Of a stretch of DNA of 64,000 bases, positions 52,901-63,525 are shown piece by piece. This DNA is from Ascidia mentula (lineage: Eukaryota > Chordata > Ascidiacea > Phlebobranchia > Ascidiidae): contig OX387197.1 of assembly GCA_947561715.1 (NCBI GenBank), positions 23,028,266 through 23,092,265 of the forward strand, in the 5' to 3' direction. The notes under the pieces were generated by a model. The model saw nothing but the letters and a program-made list of their open reading frames with translations. It made no database searches and was not told where the DNA came from. The translations under genes were made by a program, and so were the position numbers. Numbering within the stretch: the first letter of the stretch is position 1; the number at the start of each line of letters is the position of its first letter.

Positions 52901-54844
52901 AAAAACAAACAGTTAAAAATCATTTCATGCCATAATCTCGGCCCTGTCATATAATCTTCAAAGAATGTTTGTTGCAAATATCACACCATTGCATGTTGCG
53001 ATGCGGTGGCATGCCAATAAACCAACTCAGATATACAGCAAAGTACATGAGTTCTTGTAAAGTTACAGCCTATGTTGTGTAAAATGCATGTTGAATTATG
53101 ACAACAATTATCACTGGAATACATTTCTACTGCTGTGAGACTAAATAAGAACAAACAACAATTGAAACCGACGGCTGTGGATGGGGAAATGATGATGTGC
53201 TTACCCAACTTTTAAGCCCAACAACTTGCGTAGATAAACAAATAAACTATATACATGTACACAGGAAAAAAAACATAAAGAAAATGAATCATAATTACCC
53301 CTTTATTTTTCTGCTTGATGATTGCAGACACATCACCAACATCAAGTTGCATGAAATCATCATGTTGTACAACTGTTGCAATGTTATCAACAATCATTTG
53401 GTTTGTTTTCTTTTCCACATCAACAAGATTGTATCGAGTAGCATAAGCTCTAAGATTCAAACAGTTGTCGGTTGAAATCATTTTAAGGATGACTCGACAA
53501 CAAAATGACTTCAACTCTGAAAGTGTGAATAAAACACAGTGTTGTCTGTCTCACTTCTCTATTAATTACAAATAATTTGTTTTGTCCCAGGTTTATGGGA
53601 AAAAGTAGCACTCAGTACAAAGATAATAATATCCCTCTAGCATAGTAACAGTAGTTAAACACAAAAATATTTATTACACCTAATAATTTGCGAAATTGTC
53701 AGGGTTGGCACTAACAAAATGATATACATGTAGAATGTATATATTGGAATAATCATTCTTAACACATTAACACCAGTGAAGATTAAAGCTTGTAATGTTT
53801 ACATACCTTCCATCTGTGTATAATCAGCATCTTCCAACACTTCCAACACATTTTTCTCGGATAATTCAATATCACCAGTGTAAATACAATCCAATACACT
53901 TTCCAGTCTTTTTGGTGGAATATTGTCAACCTTGATAAAATCGCTGTATTTTTCGCTCATCTAAAAGAAAACAAAGTTAACAAATCACAACAAACACAAC
54001 ACAATCTGATCTCAAGAACTACAGATAAGTCACATCTTTATTGGTTCAGAAATATATACATCAGTGAAGTTTCTTAAAGTCACAAGTATTCGTTGAGTGT
54101 TTACAATGGCATCTCATTACTTCAGTGTTTTTTAGATAATAACTCTTTTTCTGTTTCTTATAGAAAATGCATGTACACACTTGCATGTACACATTTGCAT
54201 GTACGCATATGCATGTACACATTTGCATGTACACATTTGCATGTACGCATATGTATCTACACATGTATCTGTGCATTCAAGTCCATGAATATATACTTCA
54301 TGATAGTACATGTTGTTTGACATTCTTATAGCTGACTAGTTTTCGCGCCAAGACTGTAAATATACTGTTAAACACAGTGACTGTTTAAGATAAAACATAA
54401 AGCACACTAACCAATAAATTTGAGTGACATAACAATATTGTTATTATTGACAAAAAATAACATTAATGTGACAATACAATACAAAATAAAAGTTACTGAA
54501 ATGATTTGTTATTTAAAGATCATATCTTAACTATGTAATTACAGACAGGTGACAATCAAAAAAGGCAAAACTTAAGATTCATTATATTTCTACATAACAA
54601 ACACTTACCTCAACACCAAGTAAAGCATTAAAATAATCTGACATAGAACAAACAACAGCATCATGAATTGAATAGTTTTCTCCTTGGGAACAAAGTGTTC
54701 TGTTGCAAAATCGTTTTGTTTCTTTTCTGTCACTAAAATATCAATAGTTTTACTTTAATAAATCACCATCAATTAAACTTACTTGTTTAAAAAATTCATC
54801 ACTTTCTGATGATGCAAGTTTATTTCTTCTTGTGTTCGTTTCAT
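49910..54844 (-). CDS. BTB-BACK-Kelch protein (KLHL family, CUL3 adaptor type)
   Basis: Twelve exons on the minus strand: 54844-54783, 54732-54609, 53960-53807, 53516-53299, 52708-52565, 52505-52400, 52031-51940, 51655-51506, 51287-51147, 50726-50565, 50351-50204, 50021-49910. BTB: YSIHDAVVCSMSDYFNALL and VLDCIYTGDIELSE. BACK: CLNLRAYATRYNL, IFTGIVRWVNFN. Kelch blades: LIGGEDS, VYVMGG, VYLTGGLGNQG, FSVGGRDDD, IYVVGGSG, ending YCATVVAV-stop. About 537 residues. KLHL proteins recruit substrates to cullin-3 ubiquitin ligases through BTB-BACK. The eighth exon is 150 bases where flanking phases need 3n+1, and after VYVMGG the Kelch frame (WSESKNWVKIADLL) resumes one base off. So this copy carries a one-base loss, real or an assembly error. 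Confidence 0.85.
54160..54262. repeat. Minisatellite, GCATGTACAC-ATTT type
   Basis: About seven units of TGCATGTACACATT or the variant TGCATGTACGCATA in a row, inside the KLHL intron between the second and third exons. Units vary by a base or two. Confidence 0.75.
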
Positions 54845-55432
54845 GATGGAGACAGAAAGGTTAACTGTCAGTGGATGAAATACCAATAATTATTATAAGT
54901 TGCAGATATGTAATGTGTTTGCAAAACAAAATAGTTTAGTGTACTTGTTTGGTTTAATTCAGGAACTAACCTAATTTCCAGCGTTCAAGGTTTTAAATGT
55001 TACAAATTACAGAAGTGCAATAAAACGTCGGCCATTTATTTTTTGCAGCTGCTTTCATTTTTTGCAGCATTTCTGTCAACAAAACTTAAGTCTTACCGGA
55101 GGGGAATACCCTCATACCATGCCTGAGTGATCAGCAAGTAATATTTGATTTTTTGGGGGTAAATTAATTTAAAAGTGCTTGGACCACTCCAAGACCAAAC
55201 AACGGTGGCATCTACTTTCACAACCCATATAGCCTACGTTTGGTTTCCATTGTTTTATTTTATTTTGTATATGGGACTGATGTAAGAAGCTTTTTGAATC
55301 GTTAATGGATAACAACGATATAGTTGAACAATCGGTTATATTTACTTAACAAATTACCTAGTCAACATAAATATATCCTTATAGGATTAAGTTGACGAAA
55401 AGTTTTAGAATTACTGCTCTGCAAATTAGTTG
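54845..55432. other. Divergent spacer KLHL / CTL2
   Basis: About 590 bp between oppositely oriented starts. From about 55318 on it is the lectin upstream flank also present at 46551. No separate gene or RNA seen. Confidence 0.55.
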
Positions 55433-56430
55433 ATGTCAATCATAGCAGGAATGCATTGGTGGTATTGTGTTCTAGTGTTTGCTTTCCTTCAACAAGGGTC
55501 CAAGTGGAATGTATTTCAACAATACGAATATCTTATTGTGTACGACATTGTTACGTCATACCGACAAGCTGAACGTGGATGTGAGGCAAGAAATGCTCAC
55601 CTTGCAAATGTTAAAACAACCGAAATATTCAACTTTCTCGTCAGGAAAATTAACACTTCTATAATCAGAGGTAAAACCTGCGGTGTTTCTTAAAAAGAAT
55701 ATTTTTTTATTCAGTCGGAACTAAAAATTTATTGATTGGAGCAACGAGAATTCCGAATACACGAGATTTCCAATGGACCGATGGATCCACTGTCTGTTAA
55801 CGTAGCACAGTGGAGGAAGGGCGAGCCGTCTTTCAAAGATGGAACGATAGATGAGAACTGTGTGGCCATGGGTTTTAACAATCCATATGATCCCACATTT
55901 AAATGGAATGACGTCCCGTGTGATAATTGGCCACACAGATATATTTGTCAAAGACAAATCAAAGGTATGTTCACAAAAGAAGTATGATAGGCCTGTGAAC
56001 TCCTCAATAAAATTATTTTTCTCCAGTGTCAGAAACAACCACAACATTTTTCAGCAGAACCGAAGCAAAACAACCGCCATCAACCGCAACATTAGGTAAC
56101 GTAAAAAATCAGGATCTTCATCTTCACAAATTGAAACCAATTGTTGACACGTGTTCCTGTTGCAGATGTGTCAACATATTGGACGAACGTCGCAATTGTC
56201 ACTTCCATTTCATTGGTTGTCATCCTGCTATGTGTTATGGCAATGCTCGGGTTCTACCTGAGGAGGAAACGAAGAAGAGATCAGGAACAACCTGACAACC
56301 GTGGATGGCACCATAGTGCAAATAATTTAAATGAAATACAAGAAAATCTATACGAAATTCCTATTTGCAATACCAGGGGACAGGAAGTCAACATGGGTTT
56401 GTTATTGTATGATATTATGTGTTTTTTGTA
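55433..56430 (+). CDS. CTL2: C-type lectin receptor with cytoplasmic tyrosine motif
   Basis: Exon 1 (55433 to about 55670): signal peptide [16 protein letters not shown] and lectin start ([16 protein letters not shown]). Exon 2 (55715-55964): FQWTDGS, WRKGEPSF, FKWNDVPCD and YICQ, a carbohydrate-type C-type lectin domain. A Thr-rich stalk exon (VSETTTT) follows at about 56026. The last exon (from 56166) has the helix [15 protein letters not shown], a basic stop-transfer RRKRRRDQ, and a tail with NEIQENLYEIPI before a stop near 56430. After TDGS in exon 2, four bases more than CTL1 are present (CTGTCTGTT versus ATTTT), so the frame is shifted and meets a stop. This allele may be a pseudogene or mis-assembled. 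NLYEIPI is a YxxI motif but not a strict ITIM. Confidence 0.7.
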
Positions 56431-58112
56431 AATTGCATCAGTGACTCTTATCCCTTAAATATGAAATACGATGGATTCCAACGTAAGAAACAATGTCTGC
56501 GGATTGTGTTTGTTCATGGCTTCAACCACAAAACGTTTAGTCGCCAAATTTCTAAAATACAACCATAGGTTATTGTATAATCTTACAAGTTAAGCCTTTG
56601 ATACATTTAATGTGTTTACTATAACAGTAGGAAATTTTTAAGAAACTAATAAAGTGAACCAAAGTGTTACCAAACACACAACCTAGTGTTTATATTTCAG
56701 CCACTTAACCTGTGGTTTGTTTTTTGGTTCATCCCATCTTCGTTCGACGAAAATAATCTGCCTACGTCAGCCATGCTCAATGACAACGTGAGGAAAGTGT
56801 CCGATCGTAATTGAAACACGTGAACACACTGATTGGTTGACTTGGACAAGCGTTCGTGTGCCGTAATTCGTCTTGAACAAAATGTAAATAATATGTAATA
56901 TAAACATATTTGTTTGAGGATATTGTGTAGTTCCCGTGTACTCGGTTCGTCTTACTTACGAGTGATGTCGGACAAACGTGGAACAGAATTTATCAAAACT
57001 AAATTTCTCATCGCTATTTTTCAGCCTCCCGTTGAGGTTCTGTGGGTTTCGGTATTCAACCCTGATAAATATTTTCCCATTGTTCTGCCCAGGGGCCTTA
57101 ATACTCAAACCGTTTACGTCACTTCCGTGCATTCCTTCAGCATATTTTCAACTCTCTTATTTTCCATTACGGAGTGCTAACAGCAAGCTAGTTGTAAATA
57201 AATATGAACTGATATCGTTTCCCGCCATATATTTCTTGATTTGTCATCGATCGCCAGTCGTTTCCATTTCTGTTCAAGATCAATTAAAGCAATCTTTTGT
57301 TAGCGTTGATGTTAGTTTGTAAATAAACTGTGGTAAACTTACTTTATGAACTCTTTCTTCTTTGCTTGGATTTAACATACGACAGGCAGAGAATCGATAA
57401 ATCTATCTGGCAAAAAAACAATCTGATGTTCCAGTTTTGATTGCTCTAACCACAGCTAGGTGGAAATAATTACTGTGTAAGCTGCATACAGATGGCCGCC
57501 GGCCAAGCAAAGACTTCCACTTTGTGGTAAATATACAACCATCGTCATCCGTAAGGCACCAAACTAGGTGCAACTTCACGGAGAAATAATTATGTTTCTT
57601 GTCACCAGTCTGCCAATAATTTTATGAAACCAAGCACAATTATTTACAACCAAACTCCCGTCAATTGTTTGTGAAGGATTAGTGTTGCTGCATGTAAAGC
57701 GATATTATGATATATAAAACAACCGAAATATTCAACTTTCTCGTCAGGTAAAATTGATGCTTGCATACTCTGAGGAAAAAGCTGCGGTTTTAAGTGACAT
57801 CATTGAGAACTTAGCAAGCTTATTTTTATATTCAGTCGGAACTAAAGATTTGTTTATTTTTATTACGAATACGATGGTGCGTTGATTTTGTGCATTTATT
57901 TATTCTTTTATCTTAGTCGAAACACAAGCAACTGGAAGTCATCATATAATCATTATGGCCGCAGTTTTTAGTGACTTTATTAAAAAACTACGGCCGTCGT
58001 TCAAATCAAAGCAGATTGACTGTCGTTGACTGCCATTATTTTGCCACCTCAGCATCAAATCTCTTCATCGATGCAAAATATCTGGCAACTTTTTAACATA
58101 CTTTCGTTGTAG
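56431..58112. other. Block B left part: spacer with lectin remnant
   Basis: 56431-57715 has no recognised gene. An 88-codon frame at 56914-57180 has no domain. Bases 57715-57960 repeat the end of lectin exon 1 (AAAACAACCGAAATATTCAA) and the exon-2 border (CAGTCGGAACTAAAGAT), matching 46830-47040. This marks where block B begins to parallel block A. Confidence 0.55.
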
Positions 58113-58299
58113 GAAGTTGAGAGTAAGGTTGATGATGCTTTGGTCCTTTTCCCTCCCCAACAAGTGTTGGTTGAAGCTTTTAACATCAGCATTACGAGGG
58201 AACACATGGCGACGTTAAGTGGTCTCAACTGGTTGAATGACGAGATGGGTGAAAGTTTCCCTCGTGGGAAATAACCTTAATGGAAGCTTAGAAATGTCA

Positions 58300-58400
58300 C
58301 ATTTTGTTGCATCCTGAAGAAGGCTGCTGCATAGCAACGAAAACGTCGACACTTACAACTATTTTTGCCAGATGAGCTGTCTTGTAGTAATAAATATGCC
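58300..58400 (+). repeat. Penelope-like terminus fragment
   Basis: CTGAAGAAGGCTGCTGCATA then GCAACGAAAACG (from 58314) has the order CUGANGA, a mostly paired GCUGCU/AGCAAC arm, and GAAA. That is the shape of the hammerhead-like end of Penelope-like elements; compare 63472-63517, which has the GCUGUUGCAU loop in common. It lies in the first SENP intron of copy B. Confidence 0.4.
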
Positions 58401-59619
58401 TGGCAGCATCAGCAGTGAACCTCCTAAAGATATCTTTTGCAGATTAAATGAACTTGTGGCTTTATAGAGGGGGGAATTTATTACACAGTGGCCTGTAGCA
58501 TGGCTTGAAACCCAACCAGTACCATCATAGTGGGTAATAGGCCATTGTACTTAACTCTGCTTAATGTAGTAACATTGTATGATTGGACAAGCAGTTTCAA
58601 TCCAAATAAACTTCACAAGTTGTGGCCATGAAATTTCATCTGTGGTTGTCTAGCTTGTAAATCACTGACCTTACATTCCTTGAAGGTCATCAATTTCTAC
58701 ATGGAGTTAATAGTGGAAAGATCAAAGAAGATTGACAACCTTCCCACAGCTCATGCGATGAACACGTTTTTCTACCCCAAGTTGACCAAGCAAGGTTACA
58801 AGTCTGTGAGAAGATGGACGAAAAAAGTTGACATCTTTTCAAAGTTCCTTGTTCTGTTTCCTATTCATTTGGGCGTACATTGGACGTTGGCAGTAAGTTA
58901 TGTGTTGTAATTTAGTGCGGCTTAACTTAATGTGTTGTTATATGTCCACTGTATAAATCCACTGTCTGTGCTGTTTTACGTGGATCTGCCCTGTCCTGCG
59001 TTACTGTTTAAACAAAATTTTTCCTTCAATTTAATTCGTTAAACACAAACAAAAACCATCGACAACTTACAAACCACGCACCAAATCGGTGTAAATATCT
59101 CGTAAACAATATCTCGTACAACGAGGCAACAATCAACCAAATTGTTTCTTGATCCATTCTTTGACTCTTTCTTCTTGACTGACTCTTGTTGACTCCTTCC
59201 AGCACTCTCTGGTTACTTGATGAATATGCATGGAATATATAGCCAGGGCGAGTGCAGTTAATTGAGTTCAGGTAAAAGGGAAACGTTGGTGTTGACGTAT
59301 GACGTTGATAAATTGTTGTCACACGTCTTGATGAGGTAGACAGGGCGCAGCATGACTTGAAATGACTTGATAGATGCAGATCAGAAATCACCAAAACCCT
59401 TCCAACTAGGAACACTAACAACGGTTTTACTCATAATTCTGAGAATAAACAGACTGGCCCATTGTGTTGAAAACATTGACATGTTTCATTGATTTACAAG
59501 GCGTTTAGACAAAAACTTATTCCACTATCGATTTGAAATGGCGTAATTAACTCCACAGTTACATAGAGTTGGCCTGACTGACGTCCCAGATCATAGATAA
59601 CTTGCAACTAATCGGTGGC

Positions 59620-59648
59620 TCGGTAAATCGGTAAATCGGTAAATCGGT
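59620..59648. repeat. Short tandem repeat (TAAATCGGT)
   Basis: Three to four direct copies of a nine-base unit (CGGTAAATCGGTAAATCGGT). Block A has a single copy (ATCGGTGGCTTTTAAC near 47655), so it expanded after duplication. Confidence 0.7.
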
Positions 59649-60516
59649 GCAGAAGTATTACCATGCTTTCGCATAGCAAGGCAGGAGATCCCCTATGTAC
59701 GTGAAGATCGCCTGGCAAGTTTTGCGCTTGCGCACCAGTATACCTTGGCCACAATAATCCCCCGTGATACCTTCTGTATATCTGTTGGTAGAGCTTTGGG
59801 CCTGCTTAGCCCAGGGTAGTGAGTTCAAACCTTGATTTTTCAGATCTCGCTCCGACTTGTGGATGATCCAGCTTGGCTGCAATGCCTTGACTGTGAAGCC
59901 TGTGAACGTAGTGTATTATTTTTAGTATATTATATTTGTTACAAACAGGTAAACCTTTGCCTTGTCTGCATTCCAACTCACACAGTAACTCATAATTTAA
60001 AGGTGGCAGATTTCCGGTGTAAGGAACTTCGTCATTACGACTCGATGGGAGGTTCAAACACGGAATGTCTTTCAACACTAAGAGATTATTTAGCGAGCGA
60101 ACATTTGGACAAGAAGAAAAACAGTTACGTGGTGACGGATTGGAAAACCATCAGCAGTTCGCCACAGGTTCACTTTTAGTATGTTTTGAACATATTTAGC
60201 TTATTGCATTTTAACCGTGTATTTTTGTTCCATTTCTTCGAATAAACAGACAGGATTGATTAAAAATTTAACATCTACCCATGGCTATTATCGTGTACAA
60301 ATATATTTCCATTCCGAAAAGCAGGTATATTTTATATGATTCAATTTCGCACAGGAAATACTTCAGCAGATGAACGGTTCCGACTGCGGGGTATTCACCT
60401 GCACTTTCGCCGAATTCATCAGTCGTGATTCTCCACTGAACTTTACTCAGTCCAATATGCCTCTACTGCGCAGGACAATGGTTTGGGAGATATTGAATCG
60501 AACCCTCACAAGATGA

Positions 60517-62170
60517 CAAGTTCTCAAATAAAATTTACACATTTTCACTTGTGCTTCTTTGTTCTACTTTTGCATAGCAGCTAACCTGTATGTTGTTGGA
60601 ACCGAATCGGGCGGTCGGTTAAACACTGGCCTCACTGTCTGTTGCTATGTTTGATTTCGGAATATTCAAGCGTGATTTGGTTTTGGCGAAAACCTTTTTG
60701 CTGGCTAAATTTGAATATTGTTTTTGTGTTTATTTATGATAACTGTGTTTGATGTGAGAAGATAAATAACTTTAAACCAGGGGCTTTACATAACGCAACA
60801 TAACCTTAACCGTTTTAAGGATTCCCAGACAAGATTGTGGAAAACACGTATGGATCAATGGGAGAACATTGTCTTGTCTTTTTTGACAAGAATTTTGCTA
60901 TATTGGTACAAATTGTCGGCTTCAGCCTGGAATATGATACGGAGTCAACGTTTAATTTTACCGCAACGAGTTTTTCTCCTGTCTTTGGCGTTGCTGGCAA
61001 TACAATCATACGTTACAAACTTCACTATACACCGCTCGGTCTTCTTCCGTTCCAACACCACGAATACTGGTTGTTTACCATGGAATCACAACTACATATC
61101 CTCTAGGTCAGCGGTTCTTAAAACTTTGCAAGCACACATGGATAGTCTAAAGTCGGACTTACTTAATAGCTGCCTTATATTTCATGTGTTTAGGAGGCAG
61201 TTTACTATCGAAAATTAGCGCCCATTAAATTGTATGATGACAATTAAGGCTTGCCTACGTCACAGTCCGGTAAGTTTTTGTGGCGCTGTACATAGTGTCG
61301 TGCTGAAATTTTTGTTACAGAAAACCTCGTTATTTTGAGTGACGCGCGTATTTTGACTGGATAAAAAACTGTTTACTAGCACTGGTAGTTGTGGTAAGCG
61401 CTGCCAACGTGTGCGACGTAACAATTACTATTATGTAATATTTTGCAGAAACTGGCGATGCTTTTGGTAACCTATATAAACGAAATCGATTTTTCAAAAT
61501 AAAATCTGCTGACGAAAATCAGAGGCTGATTGCTTCGCTACATACACTAACTAAACTAATTTGCTGTTGCAGGCAAATAAACAATGTCCAACCGATGCCC
61601 AGATTCCTCTACAGCTTTTAAGCAAGCCCAAAATCAAATAATTTTTATTTTCACTTTACGAAGTACTTGAACATGAAACACGAAATAGTTTGGACACCGA
61701 AAAAAGGTTTTTGAGTCAGGCGCCCATGTGAAGATGATTTCCTCACGGAGAATCACAGTCTGGAACAGGATCACAGCTAGTTGCACTGGGAGGTGATCGA
61801 TTGCAACCGACTGCTTTGGACGTTATATAGCGAGGAGTAACACTTGATAATTCACATGTGAAAACAAGATTCGCAAAAGGCACACATGTATTGAACATAA
61901 TGCACAACCTGACCTATTGTAGTATTGGTATTTATATTTTCGTAGCAAAATCACATTAAAAATCGACAAAAGGAATAAGTGCTATTTTGCGGAGAACTGA
62001 TATTATCACAACATACACCGGCTTTCATACACATATACATGGTTTAAAAATAATTTACAACGCGTTGCAAAAATAGAAAACAAATTTTTAAGTTGCATAA
62101 AACGATATTTTTGACAAAACTATTAATTGAGCATCTTTTTTCATGCGCAATCTCAGTTAAATATCAACTA
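60517..62170. other. Spacer of block B
   Basis: Parallel to 48362-49909 with indels, including an extra stretch at about 61210-61460. No gene, RNA or complete element is recognised. Confidence 0.5.
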
Positions 62171-63165
62171 CTATATATGGAAACATATCAAACAGCAACA
62201 ACAGTCGCATAATCAACTGGTTTGTTAAGATCAAAAGCATGTGTCCAGACATCTGAGGTTGGATCGTAAACTTCAACTGATGTCATTCTTTAAAACAAAC
62301 ATGATACAGTTTCATGAATCAGACACACAACAAACACAGGCAAGTTTTTCCACAACCTTTTTATCAAGAAATAATTTTATAAGTTAACAAAAACAAACCA
62401 ACGTACACCCGCAGACCCCTTCAACACTAAACCAAACCACAAATACAACCTTGTATAAAGCAAAGTGTTTTAAGTTTAATTTTAACAAACGCTTTATGCA
62501 AGTTGTTAATCAAGTATAACATCGTATATCCCACTTGTCCCAGTTACTCAACATTTACATTTTCACATAAAACGGGAAACAGTGGACTATAGTGACGTCA
62601 TAATAGTAATTCTCACCTCCTTCCACCCACAACATAAATCCTCCCATCAATAACACAAGCAGAGTGAAAGGAACGAGGATTTAGGAGAGGAGAAACATAT
62701 TTCCATTTGTTGACTCTAGGTTCGTATTCTTCAACTGTTTGCAGGAAGTCACGATTACCTGCACCTCCTGTCAGATTTAAAGTAAAACTTTTTGTTGTTT
62801 TTAGGTTAATACTTTATAGTTATATCTACCAGTTTATATGTTTAGGATTCTTTTCAGGATACTCCATTATATTCATCACATGATACATTCACCGATGACG
62901 AATATGAATTTGTATTTTATAAATTTTACACAACAACAAAACTTACTGTTAATTTTATTGCTTAACTTTTCATCACTAACCAATTGCATAGATCTTCCCT
63001 TCAATTTCTTCACATGCTAAACCCCATCTTGCTTCAATGAGAGAAGCCATTCTTGTGGAGGTTCCAACACGAATATCACGGAATTCACATGATTGTAAGA
63101 ATTGCCCGCCATCATGTCCGCCCACAGAAAACAAAACAACTGAAGAAATTTACAAATCGCGTGTT
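62171..63165 (-). pseudogene. KLHL 3' fragment (last three Kelch exons), copy B
   Basis: Minus-strand exons correspond to KLHL exons 10-12: about 63140-62990 (SVGGHDGGQFLQSCEFRD and LACEEIEGKIYAIG), about 62770-62625 (LQTVEEYEPRVNKWKYV and CVIDGRIYVVGG), and about 62290-62190 (TSVEVYDPTSDVWTHAF, ATVVAV-stop). They stay open and similar to 49910-50726, but BTB, BACK and the first Kelch blades are absent. Homology to block A ends near 63432 at Penelope sequence. A truncated duplicate; transcription unlikely. Confidence 0.75.
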
Positions 63166-63436
63166 AATATTTATTGTGACGTCATATTACGATTATGTTG
63201 TAACGTTACGTAACAAGCCATGAGGTAAGCTCTGCGTTTCTTAACGTACAAATAAGCAATCAGCTTTAAATCGAGGTTTTAATTGAAAGTAATCAATATT
63301 ATGGTTGATATTCATGCAATAAAGAACTATCAAATAAAGATGGAATATTTCCTGCATTTCTGTTAAGTTTAAAGTCGGCGTTTCACAACATTTTTATGTC
63401 CAAGAGTGAATATTGTTGGGGTAAAAAGTTTAATTA

Positions 63437-63525
63437 CTGAATACTGCCCTTCTGTCAAACTTTATTTTATTTACGTTTCTCAGCGTTTCGGCTGTTATGC
63501 AACAGCCTTCATGAGGATGTAAGAA
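63437..63525 (-). repeat. Penelope-like element terminus with hammerhead-like motif
   Basis: Read on the minus strand: CAUGA, a 7-bp stem GGCUGUU/AACAGCC with loop GCAU, then GAAA, a short ACG/CGU stem, and a tail AAAUAAAAUAAAGUUUGAC. This order fits the hammerhead-bearing ends known for Penelope-like elements; the core reads CUCAUGA rather than CUGAUGA. Confidence 0.55.

Larger units (their letters stand above)
58113..60516 (+). pseudogene. SENP1-type SUMO protease, copy B (near-complete catalytic domain)
   Basis: Four exons carry the whole C48 domain: 58113-58244 (FNISITREHMATLSGLNW-LNDE), 58686-58892 (VINFYMEL to HWTLA, catalytic His), 60003-60167 (VADFRCKELRHYDSMGG, catalytic Asp), 60355-60516 ([13 protein letters not shown], catalytic Cys, [12 protein letters not shown]-stop). 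SENP1/2 proteases mature SUMO and remove it from targets. All catalytic residues are present. Two oddities: no exons for the usual N-terminal half are seen, and the first exon is followed by ATGGGT rather than GT. The next GT is out of phase. AATAAA is at 60527-60532. So probably a decayed or partial copy, though copy A derives from it or its source. Confidence 0.65.

Noticed and set aside
56166-56400. Calling the CTL2 tail motif an ITIM
   Set aside because: The residue two before Tyr is Asn (NLYEIPI), so it fails the strict I/V/L/S-x-Y-x-x-I/V/L pattern.
59026-59421. 131-codon minus-strand frame
   Set aside because: No domain, and absent from block A, where the matching sequence has no such frame.
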